NCBI GenBank assembly: GCA_963807385.1
Contig: CAWEBQ010000002.1
Coordinates: 1,302,001 to 1,366,000 of the forward strand
Origin: JBDTSW01 sp963807385
GTDB taxonomy: Bacteria; Actinomycetota; Thermoleophilia; Solirubrobacterales; 70-9
Direction: 5' to 3'
DNA: 64,000 bases
Positions 8,581 to 16,944 of the stretch are shown piece by piece. Each line of letters starts with the position of its first letter. Within the stretch, counting starts at the first letter, position 1. The notes below the pieces were generated by a model that was given only the letters and a program-made list of their open reading frames with translations, did no database searches and was not told the origin of the DNA. The translations under genes and the position numbers were made by a program.

Positions 8581-9279
8581 ATGGACAGCGATTGGGGAGG
8601 TCCCATGCACTCGAAAATCAGAGCGCACATCCGCTGCAACGTTGTCGGCTACGTCGCGCTCTTCTTCGCGCTCAGCGCCGGCGCTTACGCCGCCGCGCTG
8701 GAAGAAGACAGCGTCCGCTCGAAGCACATCAAGGACGGGCAGGTCAAGAACCGGGACATACGGTCCGACGCCGTCACCACGGACAAGGTGAGCCCCAGCA
8801 CGCTCACCACGGACGACATTCAAAACGACTCGCTCAGCGGGATCGATATCGCCGAGTCGTCGCTCGGCCAGGTGCCCTCGGCGAAGCTCGGCGGCTTCGG
8901 CCGCACCGGCGCCGACACGATCTGCGATCCGGAGACCGAGACCTTCATCACCTGCGCGGCCACCGAGGTGCTCACCGTGCCGGCGGGCGCCCGAGCGCTG
9001 GTCCTCGCGCGCGTGACCGCATCCAACGAGTCCGATGCGAACTCCTTCACCGGCGAGTGTCGCCTCGGAACCAGCTCGGTCGGCGTGATCGCCAACACCA
9101 CCCACACGTTCCTTGAGCTCAACGACGACGTCAGGGATTCCGCGACGCTGGTGGGGATCTCGGCGCCGCTTCCCGCGGGTGCGACCTCGTTCGGGATGGA
9201 CTGCAACCAGATCGACGACTTCGGGGCTGTCCAATACGGCGATGCCTCGGCGACCGTGCTCCTGATCGCGGACGACTGA
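8581..9279 (+). CDS. Secreted repeat protein, paralog 4 (diverged)
   Basis: 232 residues. Hydrophobic segment VGYVALFFALSAGAYAAAL, then D-[IV]/V repeats (DSVRSKHIKDGQVKNRDI, SDAVTTDKVSPSTLTTDDI, SLSGIDIAESSL). The C-terminal domain is shared with paralogs 1-3 (LGGFGRTGADTICDPETE, FGMDCNQ). Protein-level homology is clear but the nucleotide identity of paralogs 2 and 3 is absent, so this copy is older. ATG 8581 suits a leaderless start. Confidence 0.75.
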   Translation: MDSDWGGPMHSKIRAHIRCNVVGYVALFFALSAGAYAAALEEDSVRSKHIKDGQVKNRDIRSDAVTTDKVSPSTLTTDDIQNDSLSGIDIAESSLGQVPSAKLGGFGRTGADTICDPETETFITCAATEVLTVPAGARALVLARVTASNESDANSFTGECRLGTSSVGVIANTTHTFLELNDDVRDSATLVGISAPLPAGATSFGMDCNQIDDFGAVQYGDASATVLLIADD

Positions 9280-9292
9280 GGGGTCCTCGAGA

Positions 9293-10386
9293 ATGGGCAA
9301 CGCGAGGAGGATGGCTGCGGTGGTTGCGGCCGCTGCCGCGTGCCTGGCGCTGCCGTCTGCGGCCGAGGCCGGCGGGCTCGCGTCCACCGTCAACACGACC
9401 AAGGATCGCCTCGACGCCGTTCCCGAGGATGGCTTCTGCCCTGGACGGGCAGGGGAAGTGCTCCCTGCGGGCGGCGATCAGCGAGGCGAACGACGGGGGT
9501 AGCGTCAACGACATCGTTCTGCCCGCCGGCACGTTCGAGCTGACGCGCCCGGCCACCGGGGCGCTCTCCAACGACGAGGGCGACCTCGATGTCACCGGGG
9601 GCATGACGATCACGGGCGCGGGGCGCAGCCGGACGGTGATCAAGCAGACGGTGAAGGACCGGGTGCTGTTCGTGCGCGCGGATGGGCCCGGCATCACCCT
9701 TGCGCAGATCGGCGCGACCTCACCATCACCGGGGGCGTCGTCCCGAAGAACGAGAACGTCGGCGGCTCGCAAGCCTCGGGAGGCGGGATCCTGGACCAGG
9801 GGGAGCTGGCGCTCAGCGACGCGGCTGTGGCCGGCAATCGCGCCGACCTGGGAGGCGGGATCGCGGCGCAAGCGGTCGTCGGCTCCGGCGTGCAGGAGCT
9901 CGACGTGGGAACACGCCGCGGGTAGCCGACCCGGCGAACTCCGTGATCGCGTTCGCCTCCGGCGAGCCGATGACGCTCCGCCACAAGACCATCGCCGACA
10001 GCCCGGGCATGAAGTTCGGGATCGACTCCCGGTGGGACCACGCACTGGCGGAGGACCTGATCCGGCTCCGGTCGTCGATCGTCGCGACCCAGGGCAAGGA
10101 CTGCGGCTCCTCGGTGTCCGGAACCCTCTTCGGCTTCGCCAGCGTGGACCCCAACGTCTTGGGCGATCAGACCTGCCCCGATGGGGCCAACGACGTCGTC
10201 GGAGATCCCTTGCTGAAGCCGCTTGCCGCCAATGGCGGCCCGACGCAGACGATGGCGCTCAAGGGCCAGAGCCCTGCGATCGACCTCGTCGAATCCGACC
10301 TCTGCACCGCCACCGACCAGCGAGGCCTTCCAAGGCCGTCGGGCGAGGGGTGCGAGGCCGGGGCCTTAGAGCGCCAGGTCCCGTAG
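9293..10386 (+). pseudogene. CSLREA-type secreted protein, frameshifted
   Basis: The N-terminus has a signal peptide (MAAVVAAAAACLALPSAAEA). It continues with TVNTTKDRLDAVPEDGFC, then in another frame GKCSLRAAISEAN, the hallmark of CSLREA-domain proteins. Further frames give DLTITGGVVPKNENVGG, GGGILDQGELALSDAAV and the typical ending LANGGPTQTMALKGQSPAIDL. Breaks fall near 9436-9445, 9705-9715 and 9890-9930. The beta-helix part is shorter than usual for such proteins. It is probably decayed or mis-sequenced. Confidence 0.7.
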
Positions 10387-10423
10387 ACGCCGCGTACTTC
10401 GAGATGGCTCGGGTGGCGACACT

Positions 10424-10450
10424 TACCGGACGCCTGCCCGGTATTTCCTT
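10424..10450 (+). terminator. Possible intrinsic terminator after CSLREA gene
   Basis: TACCGG (10424-10429) and CCGGTA (10438-10443) form a six-pair stem with an 8 nt loop, followed by TTTCCTT. The stem is short, so strength is uncertain. Confidence 0.35.
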
Positions 10451-10496
10451 TACGGTTCCCCACCGCTTCTCGACCCCTTAGGAGGAAACGCTTTTC

Positions 10497-11328
10497 ATGG
10501 GACTACTTGACGGCAAGAACGCGATCGTCACCGGGTCAGCCCGGGGCATCGGTCGCGCCACCGCAGAGCTCTTCGTGAGCGAGGGCGCGCGCGTCCTGAT
10601 CAACGACATCGACGGGGACGTCGCCGAGCAGGCGGCATCCGAGATCGATGGCGAGACCGCCGTGTTCTCCGGAGACCTCACCAAGGAGGGTGTGCCGGAC
10701 GACCTCGTGAAGAAGGCGATCGACGAGTTCGGCAGCGTCGACATCGTGGTCAACAACGCCGGCTACACCTGGGACGGCGTCGTCCACCGCATGACCGACG
10801 AGCAGTTCCAGGCCATGCTCGACATCCACACGATCGTCCCGTTCCGCGTCACCCGGGCGATCGCCCCGAGCCTGGCGCGAGGCGGCCAAGGCCGAGGCCG
10901 GCGAGGGCAAGGAGGTGTTCCGCAAGATCGTGAACGTCTCCTCGATCTCCGGCACGATGGGCAACGCCGGCCAGGTCAACTACTCGGCCGCCAAGGCCGG
11001 CGTCGTCGGGTTCACCAAGACGCTCGCCAAGGAGTGGGGCCAGTTCAAGATCAACTGCAACGCGGTCGCTTTCGGGTTCATCGAGACGCGTCTGACCCAG
11101 GCCAAGGAGAAGGGCGAGAAGATCGAGATGCCCGACGGCGAGGAGGTCGATCTCGGCATCCCGGAGCAGATGCGCGCGATGGCCTCGATGATCATCCCGC
11201 TGGGCCGCCCGGCGCAGCCCGAGGAGGCCGCGAAGCCCGTGCTCTTCCTCTGCTCGGACCTCTCGAACTACGTGCACGGCCAGGTCCTGAACGTCACGGG
11301 CGGGCAGTTCGGGGGAATGACGACATAG
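10497..11328 (+). pseudogene. Short-chain dehydrogenase/reductase (FabG-like), one frameshift
   Basis: NAD(P)-binding TGSARGIGRATAELF near residue 14 and VVNNAGYTWDG are in the first frame. IVNVSSISG, the catalytic VNYSAAKAG (Tyr-x3-Lys) and the C-terminal VLFLCSDLSNYVHGQVLNVT are in a second frame. One extra base near 10875-10885 explains the break, and removing it gives a continuous protein of about 276 residues. AGGAGG (10481-10486) lies 10 nt before ATG 10497. Likely a 3-oxoacyl or hydroxyacyl-CoA reductase; the substrate is unknown. Confidence 0.75.
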
Positions 11329-12021
11329 GTCGCCTGGTCCTCCTGGCGCTCTTCGCCGCCGCGCTCACGGGTTGCGGTGGCGAGGACGAGGGCCCGCCCG
11401 CAGCCCCCGAGCCGGAGGCCGACGCCGGTGGCGTGACCGTCGCCGCGCTCGGCGACTCGATAACCGCCGGATCCCCACTCTGGGACCCCGACGAGGCCGA
11501 CCCGGGAGCAGATCCCCCAACCCGACGAGCGGAGCCAGTACGAGTACTGGGCGATGCAAAAGGACCCGGCTCTCGAGTTCCGCAACTGCGGAGTGTTCGG
11601 CGAGCGCACGGACGAGATCTCCTCACGCGTCGGCGAGTGCGCCGACGGCGCCGACGTCCTGATCGTCCAGGGCGGCATCAACGACATCGCGCAGGGACGG
11701 CCCGCGGAGGATGCGGCCGATGACCTGCGCTCGATGGTGCGGCGAGGAAAGGAGCTGGCGCTCGACACGTACCTGGTGGACGTGCTGCCCTGGAACAACG
11801 GGCACCCGCAGGCCGACCGGCCGATCGGGGAGCTGAACAGCGCGATCCGAAGGATCGGTGACGAGGAGGGCGTCGAGGTGATCGGTTTCCACGATGCGCT
11901 CGAGGACCCCAAACGACCCGGGACCATGCGCGCGGACCTCACCGACGACGGCGACCACCCCTCTGTCGCCGGCTACCGCGCCCTGGGCGAGCTCGTCGCG
12001 GAGGCCCTGAACCCCCGCTGA
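11325..12021 (+). pseudogene. SGNH/GDSL-hydrolase lipoprotein, one frameshift
   Basis: A hydrophobic leader ends in the lipobox LTGC, then an acidic linker and block I (ALGDSITAGSP). After a break near 11501-11507 come block III (GGINDIAQG) and block V (DGDHPSVAGY), giving the Ser, Asn and Asp-x2-His residues of SGNH esterases. The start codon is unclear: the open frame begins over the stop of the preceding SDR and has no ATG, GTG or TTG, so 11325 is approximate. The product would be an exported lipid-anchored esterase. Confidence 0.65.
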
Positions 12022-12023
12022 GC

Positions 12024-12062
12024 GTCCTGGATGACCGGGACACCGTCCCGGTAGAACAGGAC
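12024..12062. terminator. Bidirectional hairpin between convergent genes
   Basis: ACCGGGAC (12034-12041) pairs perfectly with GTCCCGGT (12045-12052) over a 3 nt loop. Outer arms GTCCTG (12024-12029) and CAGGAC (12057-12062) also pair. Its position between convergent genes suits a terminator, though there is no T-tract. Confidence 0.55.
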
Positions 12063-12074
12063 ACTTCCCGGGGA

Positions 12075-12928
12075 TCAGGGTTTGGGGCGGCGCTCCTCCG
12101 CTGGGGGCTCGCCGGCCTCGCCCGCGACGGCGGTGGGCGGCCAGGCCCCGAACCAGTTGTCGCGGGCGCCGTCCATCGTGATCACGCCGCCCGAGTAGAA
12201 GTCGCCGGCGGGTGAGGCCAGGTAGGCGACCAGCCAGGCCCACTCCTCCTCGGTGCCCAGGCGCTGGAGCGGGACCGTGCTCGGCACCCCCTCGACGACC
12301 TCCTTCGGGTACTTCGTCCGCATCGTCTCGGTGCCGAACTGGCCGGCGGCGAGCGCGGTGAGCCTGATCGCCGAACCGCGCCCACTCCACCGAGAGCGTT
12401 CGCATCATGTTCTCGACCGCGGCCCGCCCGGCGCCCGAGTGAACCATCCCCGGCATCCCGTTGTGCGGGAGAGAGGGTGACGCTAAGGACCTTGCCGCCG
12501 CCCTGCGGGATGAACGCCTTGGTGGCCGCGGCGTGCGTCATCAGCCAGGTGCCGATGACGTTGAGCTCGATCACCGTGCGAAAGCCCTTGGGGCTGATCG
12601 CCTCCGCCGGGCTCAGGAACTGCCCGCCGGCGTTGTTCACCAGGGTGTCGATGCGGCCATGGCGCTCCACCACCTCGTCCATGAAGGCGTCGACCGCGGC
12701 CTCGTCGCGGATGTCGAGGGCCCCGAGCGACGCCGTTCCCCCGGCTGCCTCGATCGTCGCCACCGTCTCGCGCAGCGGCTCCTCCCGCCGGCCACACATG
12801 GCCACCGTCGCTCCGAGGCGGGCCAGCTCCAGCGCGGCCTCGCGGCCGAGCCCCGTCCCGGCGCCGGAGACCACGCAGACCTGCCCCTCGAGGAGGCCCT
12901 CCCGGAAGATGCGCGACGGCTCGGGCAC
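12075..12928 (-). pseudogene. SDR similar to 2,4-dienoyl-CoA reductase, two frameshifts
   Basis: The N-terminus has the nucleotide-binding VVSGAGTGLGREAALELA, CGRREEPL and TLVNNAGGQFLSP. After single extra bases near 12465-12475 and 12365-12376 the protein continues with HSGAGRAAVENMMRTLSVEW and ends LVAYLASPAGDFYSGG. The usual Tyr-x3-Lys is replaced by a His/Arg version, as in peroxisomal-type 2,4-dienoyl-CoA reductases. GTG 12928 was chosen because TAGGCT lies 8 nt upstream. Convergent with the SGNH gene, divergent from the MBL-fold gene. Confidence 0.7.
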
Positions 12929-12936
12929 GGCACGGC

Positions 12937-12942
12937 AGCCTA
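12937..12942 (-). promoter_or_regulatory. -10 element, SDR gene (leaderless type)
   Basis: TAGGCT on the minus strand, 8 nt before GTG 12928; no Shine-Dalgarno sequence is present. Confidence 0.4.
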
Positions 12943-13001
12943 CCTCCGGCAAGGCGCCATTCGCGGTTCCCGAAGGTCCGAGGCGCCACCAGGCACGCCG
13001 C

Positions 13002-13007
13002 TACCCT
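13002..13007 (+). promoter_or_regulatory. -10 element, MBL-fold hydrolase gene (leaderless type)
   Basis: TACCCT, 9 nt before ATG 13017; no Shine-Dalgarno sequence is present. Confidence 0.4.
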
Positions 13008-13016
13008 GGCTCGCCC

Positions 13017-13922
13017 ATGAAGGTCCACCTCGAGCCGAAGCCCCTTGATGCGCCGCTGCGCCGCGGCAGCGAGGGCGCCACCGTGGTCGTCGAGCCCATG
13101 ATCGTGGGCGAGGTCACGCAGCCCGGCGGTTACTTCGAGCGGCCGGGCGGACCCCTCGAGACGGTGCGTGCGATGGGCCTCTTCACCCCCCGCTCCCGCT
13201 GGTGGACCGTGCCCTGCACCGCCTTCCTGATCCGTCATCCGACCGCGGGCCCCTTCCTGGTCGATACCGGGCTGCACGGCTCGGTGGCCGCGAAGCCCGC
13301 GGAGAACATGGGGCGCGCGTTCTCCTGGTACGCGAAGCCCCGGCTCGAGGGCGGCCGGGACGTGGCCTCACAGCTCCGCGAGCGCGGCGTGGAGGCGGGC
13401 GAGATCAACCTCGTCGTGATGACCCACCTCCACCTCGACCATGCCTCCGGCATGGCGGACTTCCCGGGGGCAACCTTCGTGATGAGCGCGGCGGAGTGGG
13501 AGGACGCGACCTCGGGCGGCCGCCCGCTTCTGCGCGGCTACGTCCCGCACCAGTACGACTACGCCTTCGACTACCGAACCGTCTCGTTCACGACGGGCGT
13601 GACCTCGTATTCGACGTTCGGACGGACGTTTGACCTCTTCGGCGACGGCAGCGTGCGCCTGGCCTACACGCCGGGCCACTCGGCGGGCCATCAGTCGGTG
13701 ATCTGTCGGCTGCGCGACCGCGATCTGGTGATCGCGGGAGACGTCGTCTACACGCTGGGCCAACTCGACAAGGCGCCGGGACCCGCGAAGCCGTTCGACC
13801 CGCACACGTTCAACCGCTCGCTTCAGGAGATGCGGCTCTTCGCGCGCCAGTATCCGGACGCACTGATCATCCCCAGCCACGACCGCGAGCTCTGGGCGGG
13901 GCTGGAGAAGCGCTACGAGTAG
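13017..13922 (+). CDS. Metallo-beta-lactamase-fold hydrolase (AHL-lactonase-like)
   Basis: 301 residues. The metal-binding motif THLHLDHASG gives H137, H139, D141 and H142. Further ligands are in YTPGHSAGHQSV and AGDVVYT, and a late His is in IPSHDRELW. This is the glyoxalase-II/lactonase branch of the MBL superfamily, which hydrolyses lactones or thioesters with two metal ions. Whether it acts on acyl-homoserine lactones cannot be told from sequence. Start ATG 13017 has TACCCT upstream and gives the expected length. Confidence 0.85.
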   Translation: MKVHLEPKPLDAPLRRGSEGATVVVEPMIVGEVTQPGGYFERPGGPLETVRAMGLFTPRSRWWTVPCTAFLIRHPTAGPFLVDTGLHGSVAAKPAENMGRAFSWYAKPRLEGGRDVASQLRERGVEAGEINLVVMTHLHLDHASGMADFPGATFVMSAAEWEDATSGGRPLLRGYVPHQYDYAFDYRTVSFTTGVTSYSTFGRTFDLFGDGSVRLAYTPGHSAGHQSVICRLRDRDLVIAGDVVYTLGQLDKAPGPAKPFDPHTFNRSLQEMRLFARQYPDALIIPSHDRELWAGLEKRYE

Positions 13923-13928
13923 CGGGCG

Positions 13929-14696
13929 CTAGCCGCCGCCGGAGCCCTGGACGCTGACCGGGGCCTGCTTGATCGACTTCAGGACGCCGCTTCGGCCCTG
14001 CTCCTCGAGCGCCGTGTACATCTCCTTGACCGAGGCGAACACGCGTTGAGCGGCGTCCAGCTGCTGCTCGCGAGTGGCGTCCTCGACCTCCTCGAAGACG
14101 ATCGGCGCCCCGTACTGAACCGTGACCTTGGGAAAGCGAAGCTTGCGCCACTTGCGCACCCCGAGCGAGCCGTGGATGGCCACGGGTACCACCGGCACGC
14201 CGGTCTCGAGCGCGAGCCTGCCGACTCCGGGCTTGGCCTCGCCGAGCTCGCCGGTGCGCGAGCGGCCGCCCTCGCAGTACATGAGGACGCAGTTGCCGCG
14301 AGCGAGGATCGCGCGCGCGGTCTTGAAGGCCTCCTCGTCTCGATAGCCACGGCGGATCGGGAAGACGCCCCCGATGCGGAAGATGTAGTTGAGGATCGGG
14401 TTGCCGAACAGCTGCGACTTCGCCATGAACTGCATCTTCCGCCGCACGTAGGCGCCGGAGAAGAAGTGGTCCATGTTCGAGAAGTGGTTCGGGGCGACGA
14501 TCACGGGGCCGTCGGCGGGCAGGTTCTGGGTGTTGATCGCCCGCTCGCGGTACAGGAAGACCGAGATCCAGGTGGTGATCAGGCGGACGAGCTCGTAGAT
14601 CCAGCCGGGCGGGTGCTCTCGCACGTGCTCGTGGAAGCGGGTGAAGTACTCCGGGGGGCGGGGGTCCTTGTAGACCTGCGGCTTGATGTCGGACAT
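13929..14696 (-). CDS. 1-acyl-sn-glycerol-3-phosphate acyltransferase family (PlsC-like)
   Basis: 255 residues with the acyltransferase motif NHFSNMDHF (H71-x4-D76) and EGGRSRTGE (142-150). A hydrophobic stretch near residues 36-50 suggests membrane association. It would transfer acyl chains to (lyso)phosphatidate-type acceptors in phospholipid synthesis, which fits the neighbouring glycerol kinase. ATG 14696 has no nearby Shine-Dalgarno sequence. An AAGGAG precedes another ATG (14715) that would be in frame if the T-run at 14698-14702 were one base shorter. Confidence 0.85.
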   Translation of the reverse strand: MSDIKPQVYKDPRPPEYFTRFHEHVREHPPGWIYELVRLITTWISVFLYRERAINTQNLPADGPVIVAPNHFSNMDHFFSGAYVRRKMQFMAKSQLFGNPILNYIFRIGGVFPIRRGYRDEEAFKTARAILARGNCVLMYCEGGRSRTGELGEAKPGVGRLALETGVPVVPVAIHGSLGVRKWRKLRFPKVTVQYGAPIVFEEVEDATREQQLDAAQRVFASVKEMYTALEEQGRSGVLKSIKQAPVSVQGSGGG

Positions 14697-14755
14697 GAAA
14701 AACGGCGCCGGCCATGCCGGCTCCTTCCTAGGAATACCCGTTCCGCCGGAGGCGG

Positions 14756-16225
14756 TTACTCGCCCTCGGCGCCACCGCCACGACTCCAGCCGCCGGCGCG
14801 CGTGACGGCCTCGCCCCAGCGGCCGATCAGCTCGGTGCGCTCGCCGTCGGACATCCGCGGCTCGTACCGGGCCGCCTCTCGCCACATCTCCCCAACCTCC
14901 GCCTGGTCCCACATGCCGGTGGCGATCCCGGCGAGGTAGGCGGCCCCCAGCGCGGTCGTCTCGCTGATCTCGGGCACGATCACGGGCGCGCCCAGGACGT
15001 CGGCCTGGAACTGCATCAGCCACTCGTTGGCCACCGCCCCTCCATCCGCCCGCAACTCGGTGAGCCGGCCTCCGGCGGCCGCCTCCTGAGCCCGCACCGC
15101 GTCCACCGTCTGGTAGGCGATCGCCTCCAGCGCAGCCCGTGCGAACTGGGCCCGGCCGGTGCCCCGCGTGATGCCGACGATGGTCCCGCGCGCGTACGGG
15201 TCCCAGTGCGGCGAGCCGAGGCCGGTGAGCGCGGGAACGAAGTAGACGTCGTCGTTGGAGTCGAGCGAGGCGGCCAGCGCCTGCGTCTCGGCGGCGCCCT
15301 CAATGATCCCCAGGCCGTCGCGGAGCCACTGCACCGCGGCCCCGGTGACGAAGACCGCTGCCTCCAGCGCGTACTCGGTGCCGGCCTCGAGGCCCCAGGC
15401 GACCGTCGTGAGAAGGCCGTCGCCGGGCTGCGGGGCATCGGCGCCCGTGTTCAGGAGCACGAAGCTCCCTGTGCCGTATGTGTTCTTCGCCATGCCCTGC
15501 TGATGGCATGCCTGCCCGAACAGCGCGGCCTGCTGATCGCCGGCGATGCCCGCCACGGGGACGTCCCCGCCGAAGACATCGGTGCGGCCGTACACCTGCG
15601 AGGAGCGCACCGGCTCCGGCAGCGCCTCCACGGGCACGTCCAAAAGGCCGCAGAGCTCGGTGTCCCAGCGAAGCTCGCGGATGTCGAAGAGCATCGTCCG
15701 TGAGGCGTTGGAGACATCGGTGACGTGACGGCCCGTGAGCTTGAAGACGAGCCAGGAGTCGATCGTCCCGAACACCGCGTCCTTCGCCGCCTCGACGTTC
15801 CGGCGCAGCCACTCGATCTTTGTGCCGGTGAAGTATGGGTCGATCACCAGGCCGGTCCGCTCGCGCACGAGCTCGGTGTGCCCCGCGTCGCGCAGCTCGT
15901 CGCAGCGGCCGGCGGTGCGGCGGTCCTGCCAAACCAGGGCGTTGTGCACCGGCTCCCCCGACACGCGGTCCCACGCGACCACCGTCTCCCGCTGGTTCGT
16001 GATGCCGATGCCCGCAAGGTCGCCGCCGGAGATGCCGGCGTTGCCGATCGCCTCGGACGCCACCCTGCGCGTCACGTCCCAGATCTCGTTCGCGTCGTGC
16101 TCGACCCAGCCGGGCCGCGGGAAGTGCTGGCGGAACTCGCTGTAGGCGCGGCCGGCGATGGCGCCCGAGCGGTCGAACACCAGGCCGGTCGAACCGGTCG
16201 TCCCCTGATCGATGGCGAGGATCAC
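14756..16225 (-). CDS. glpK: Glycerol kinase
   Basis: 489 residues, the usual length for the FGGY kinase that makes glycerol-3-phosphate from glycerol and ATP. Seen are the N-terminal phosphate-binding LAIDQGTTGSTGLVFD, GITNQRETVVAWDR, WQDRRTAG, the FGGY signature region GIAGDQQAALFGQAC and NTYGTGSFVLLNTG, and C-terminal ADGGAVANEWLMQFQADVLG. Start is GTG 16225, 8 nt after TAGCAT. The stop is 60 nt before the acyltransferase, so glycerol may feed phospholipid synthesis. Confidence 0.96.
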   Translation of the reverse strand: MILAIDQGTTGSTGLVFDRSGAIAGRAYSEFRQHFPRPGWVEHDANEIWDVTRRVASEAIGNAGISGGDLAGIGITNQRETVVAWDRVSGEPVHNALVWQDRRTAGRCDELRDAGHTELVRERTGLVIDPYFTGTKIEWLRRNVEAAKDAVFGTIDSWLVFKLTGRHVTDVSNASRTMLFDIRELRWDTELCGLLDVPVEALPEPVRSSQVYGRTDVFGGDVPVAGIAGDQQAALFGQACHQQGMAKNTYGTGSFVLLNTGADAPQPGDGLLTTVAWGLEAGTEYALEAAVFVTGAAVQWLRDGLGIIEGAAETQALAASLDSNDDVYFVPALTGLGSPHWDPYARGTIVGITRGTGRAQFARAALEAIAYQTVDAVRAQEAAAGGRLTELRADGGAVANEWLMQFQADVLGAPVIVPEISETTALGAAYLAGIATGMWDQAEVGEMWREAARYEPRMSDGERTELIGRWGEAVTRAGGWSRGGGAEGE

Positions 16226-16233
16226 GGGCGTGG

Positions 16234-16239
16234 ATGCTA
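16234..16239 (-). promoter_or_regulatory. -10 element of glpK, overlapping upstream stop codon
   Basis: TAGCAT 8 nt before GTG 16225. Its first three bases are the TAG stop of the glycosyltransferase gene upstream. Confidence 0.45.
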
Positions 16240-16944
16240 TGCCGCTCGCTTGGCGCGCACGACGCTGCGAAAGTCGCGGAGCTGCCGCGCGCGGTGGAAG
16301 AAGCCGCCGAGCGTGCGGCGCGTGGCTCGATGGGAGAGGTCCAGCTCGATCTCTCGCACGTCAAGTCCCGCGCGAACGACATCGACGGTGATCCCGATCT
16401 CCATCCCGTATCCGGCGCTGAACGGGTACGCCGCCCGCATGGCCTCCGCGCTGAGGGCGCGCTGGCCGGAGATCGGGGCGAGCGCCGCGTAGCCGCAGAG
16501 CCGCTCGATCGCGCTTCGCGCGTACCGCAGCGCGACCCCGAAGCCGCCGCCCACGCGGCTCGCGAAGACGGCCACCGCGAGGTCGGCCTCCCCGGCCTCG
16601 ACGACCTCCACCAGCCGGTCGAGCCGGGCGGCGCTCTCGCCCAGGTCGCCGTCGCAGAGCAGGTAGGTGGGCGCACCCTCGCCCGCCGCGTTCCCGATCA
16701 CGCTGGCCGCGGCGGCGGTCATGTTGCCCCCTTTTCCGTGCGGGCGGCCGCGGGAGACCACCTCGGCGCCGTGGGCGAGGGCAACGCCGGAGGTGGCGTC
16801 CTCGGACGCGTCGTCGGCGACGACGAGGTGGGCGCCGGGGAACGCGGTCGAGAGCGCCGTCAGCGTGGCGCCGATGCGGTCGGCCTCGTTGCGGGCGGCG
16901 ACGAGCACCACGACCGCCGACGATGCTGGGGACGCGGCCCGCAC
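16237..16944 (-). CDS. Family 2 glycosyltransferase
   Basis: 235 residues with a GT-A fold pattern: VLVAARNEADRIGATLTAL at the N-terminus, VVADDASEDAT, GKGGNM, and the metal/nucleotide site LLCDGDLGES. A C-terminal part carries GYGMEIGITVDVV. It probably transfers a sugar from a nucleotide donor to a lipid or wall acceptor; the substrate is unknown. GTG 16944 directly abuts the TAA of the upstream hydrolase gene, so the two are translationally coupled. Confidence 0.85.
   Translation of the reverse strand: MRAASPASSAVVVLVAARNEADRIGATLTALSTAFPGAHLVVADDASEDATSGVALAHGAEVVSRGRPHGKGGNMTAAAASVIGNAAGEGAPTYLLCDGDLGESAARLDRLVEVVEAGEADLAVAVFASRVGGGFGVALRYARSAIERLCGYAALAPISGQRALSAEAMRAAYPFSAGYGMEIGITVDVVRAGLDVREIELDLSHRATRRTLGGFFHRARQLRDFRSVVRAKRAA

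Noticed and set aside
14704..14718. GCCGGC inverted repeat as a terminator after glpK
   Set aside because: Lies just before the acyltransferase start and within a putative ribosome-site region; a restriction-like palindrome by chance is as likely in this composition.
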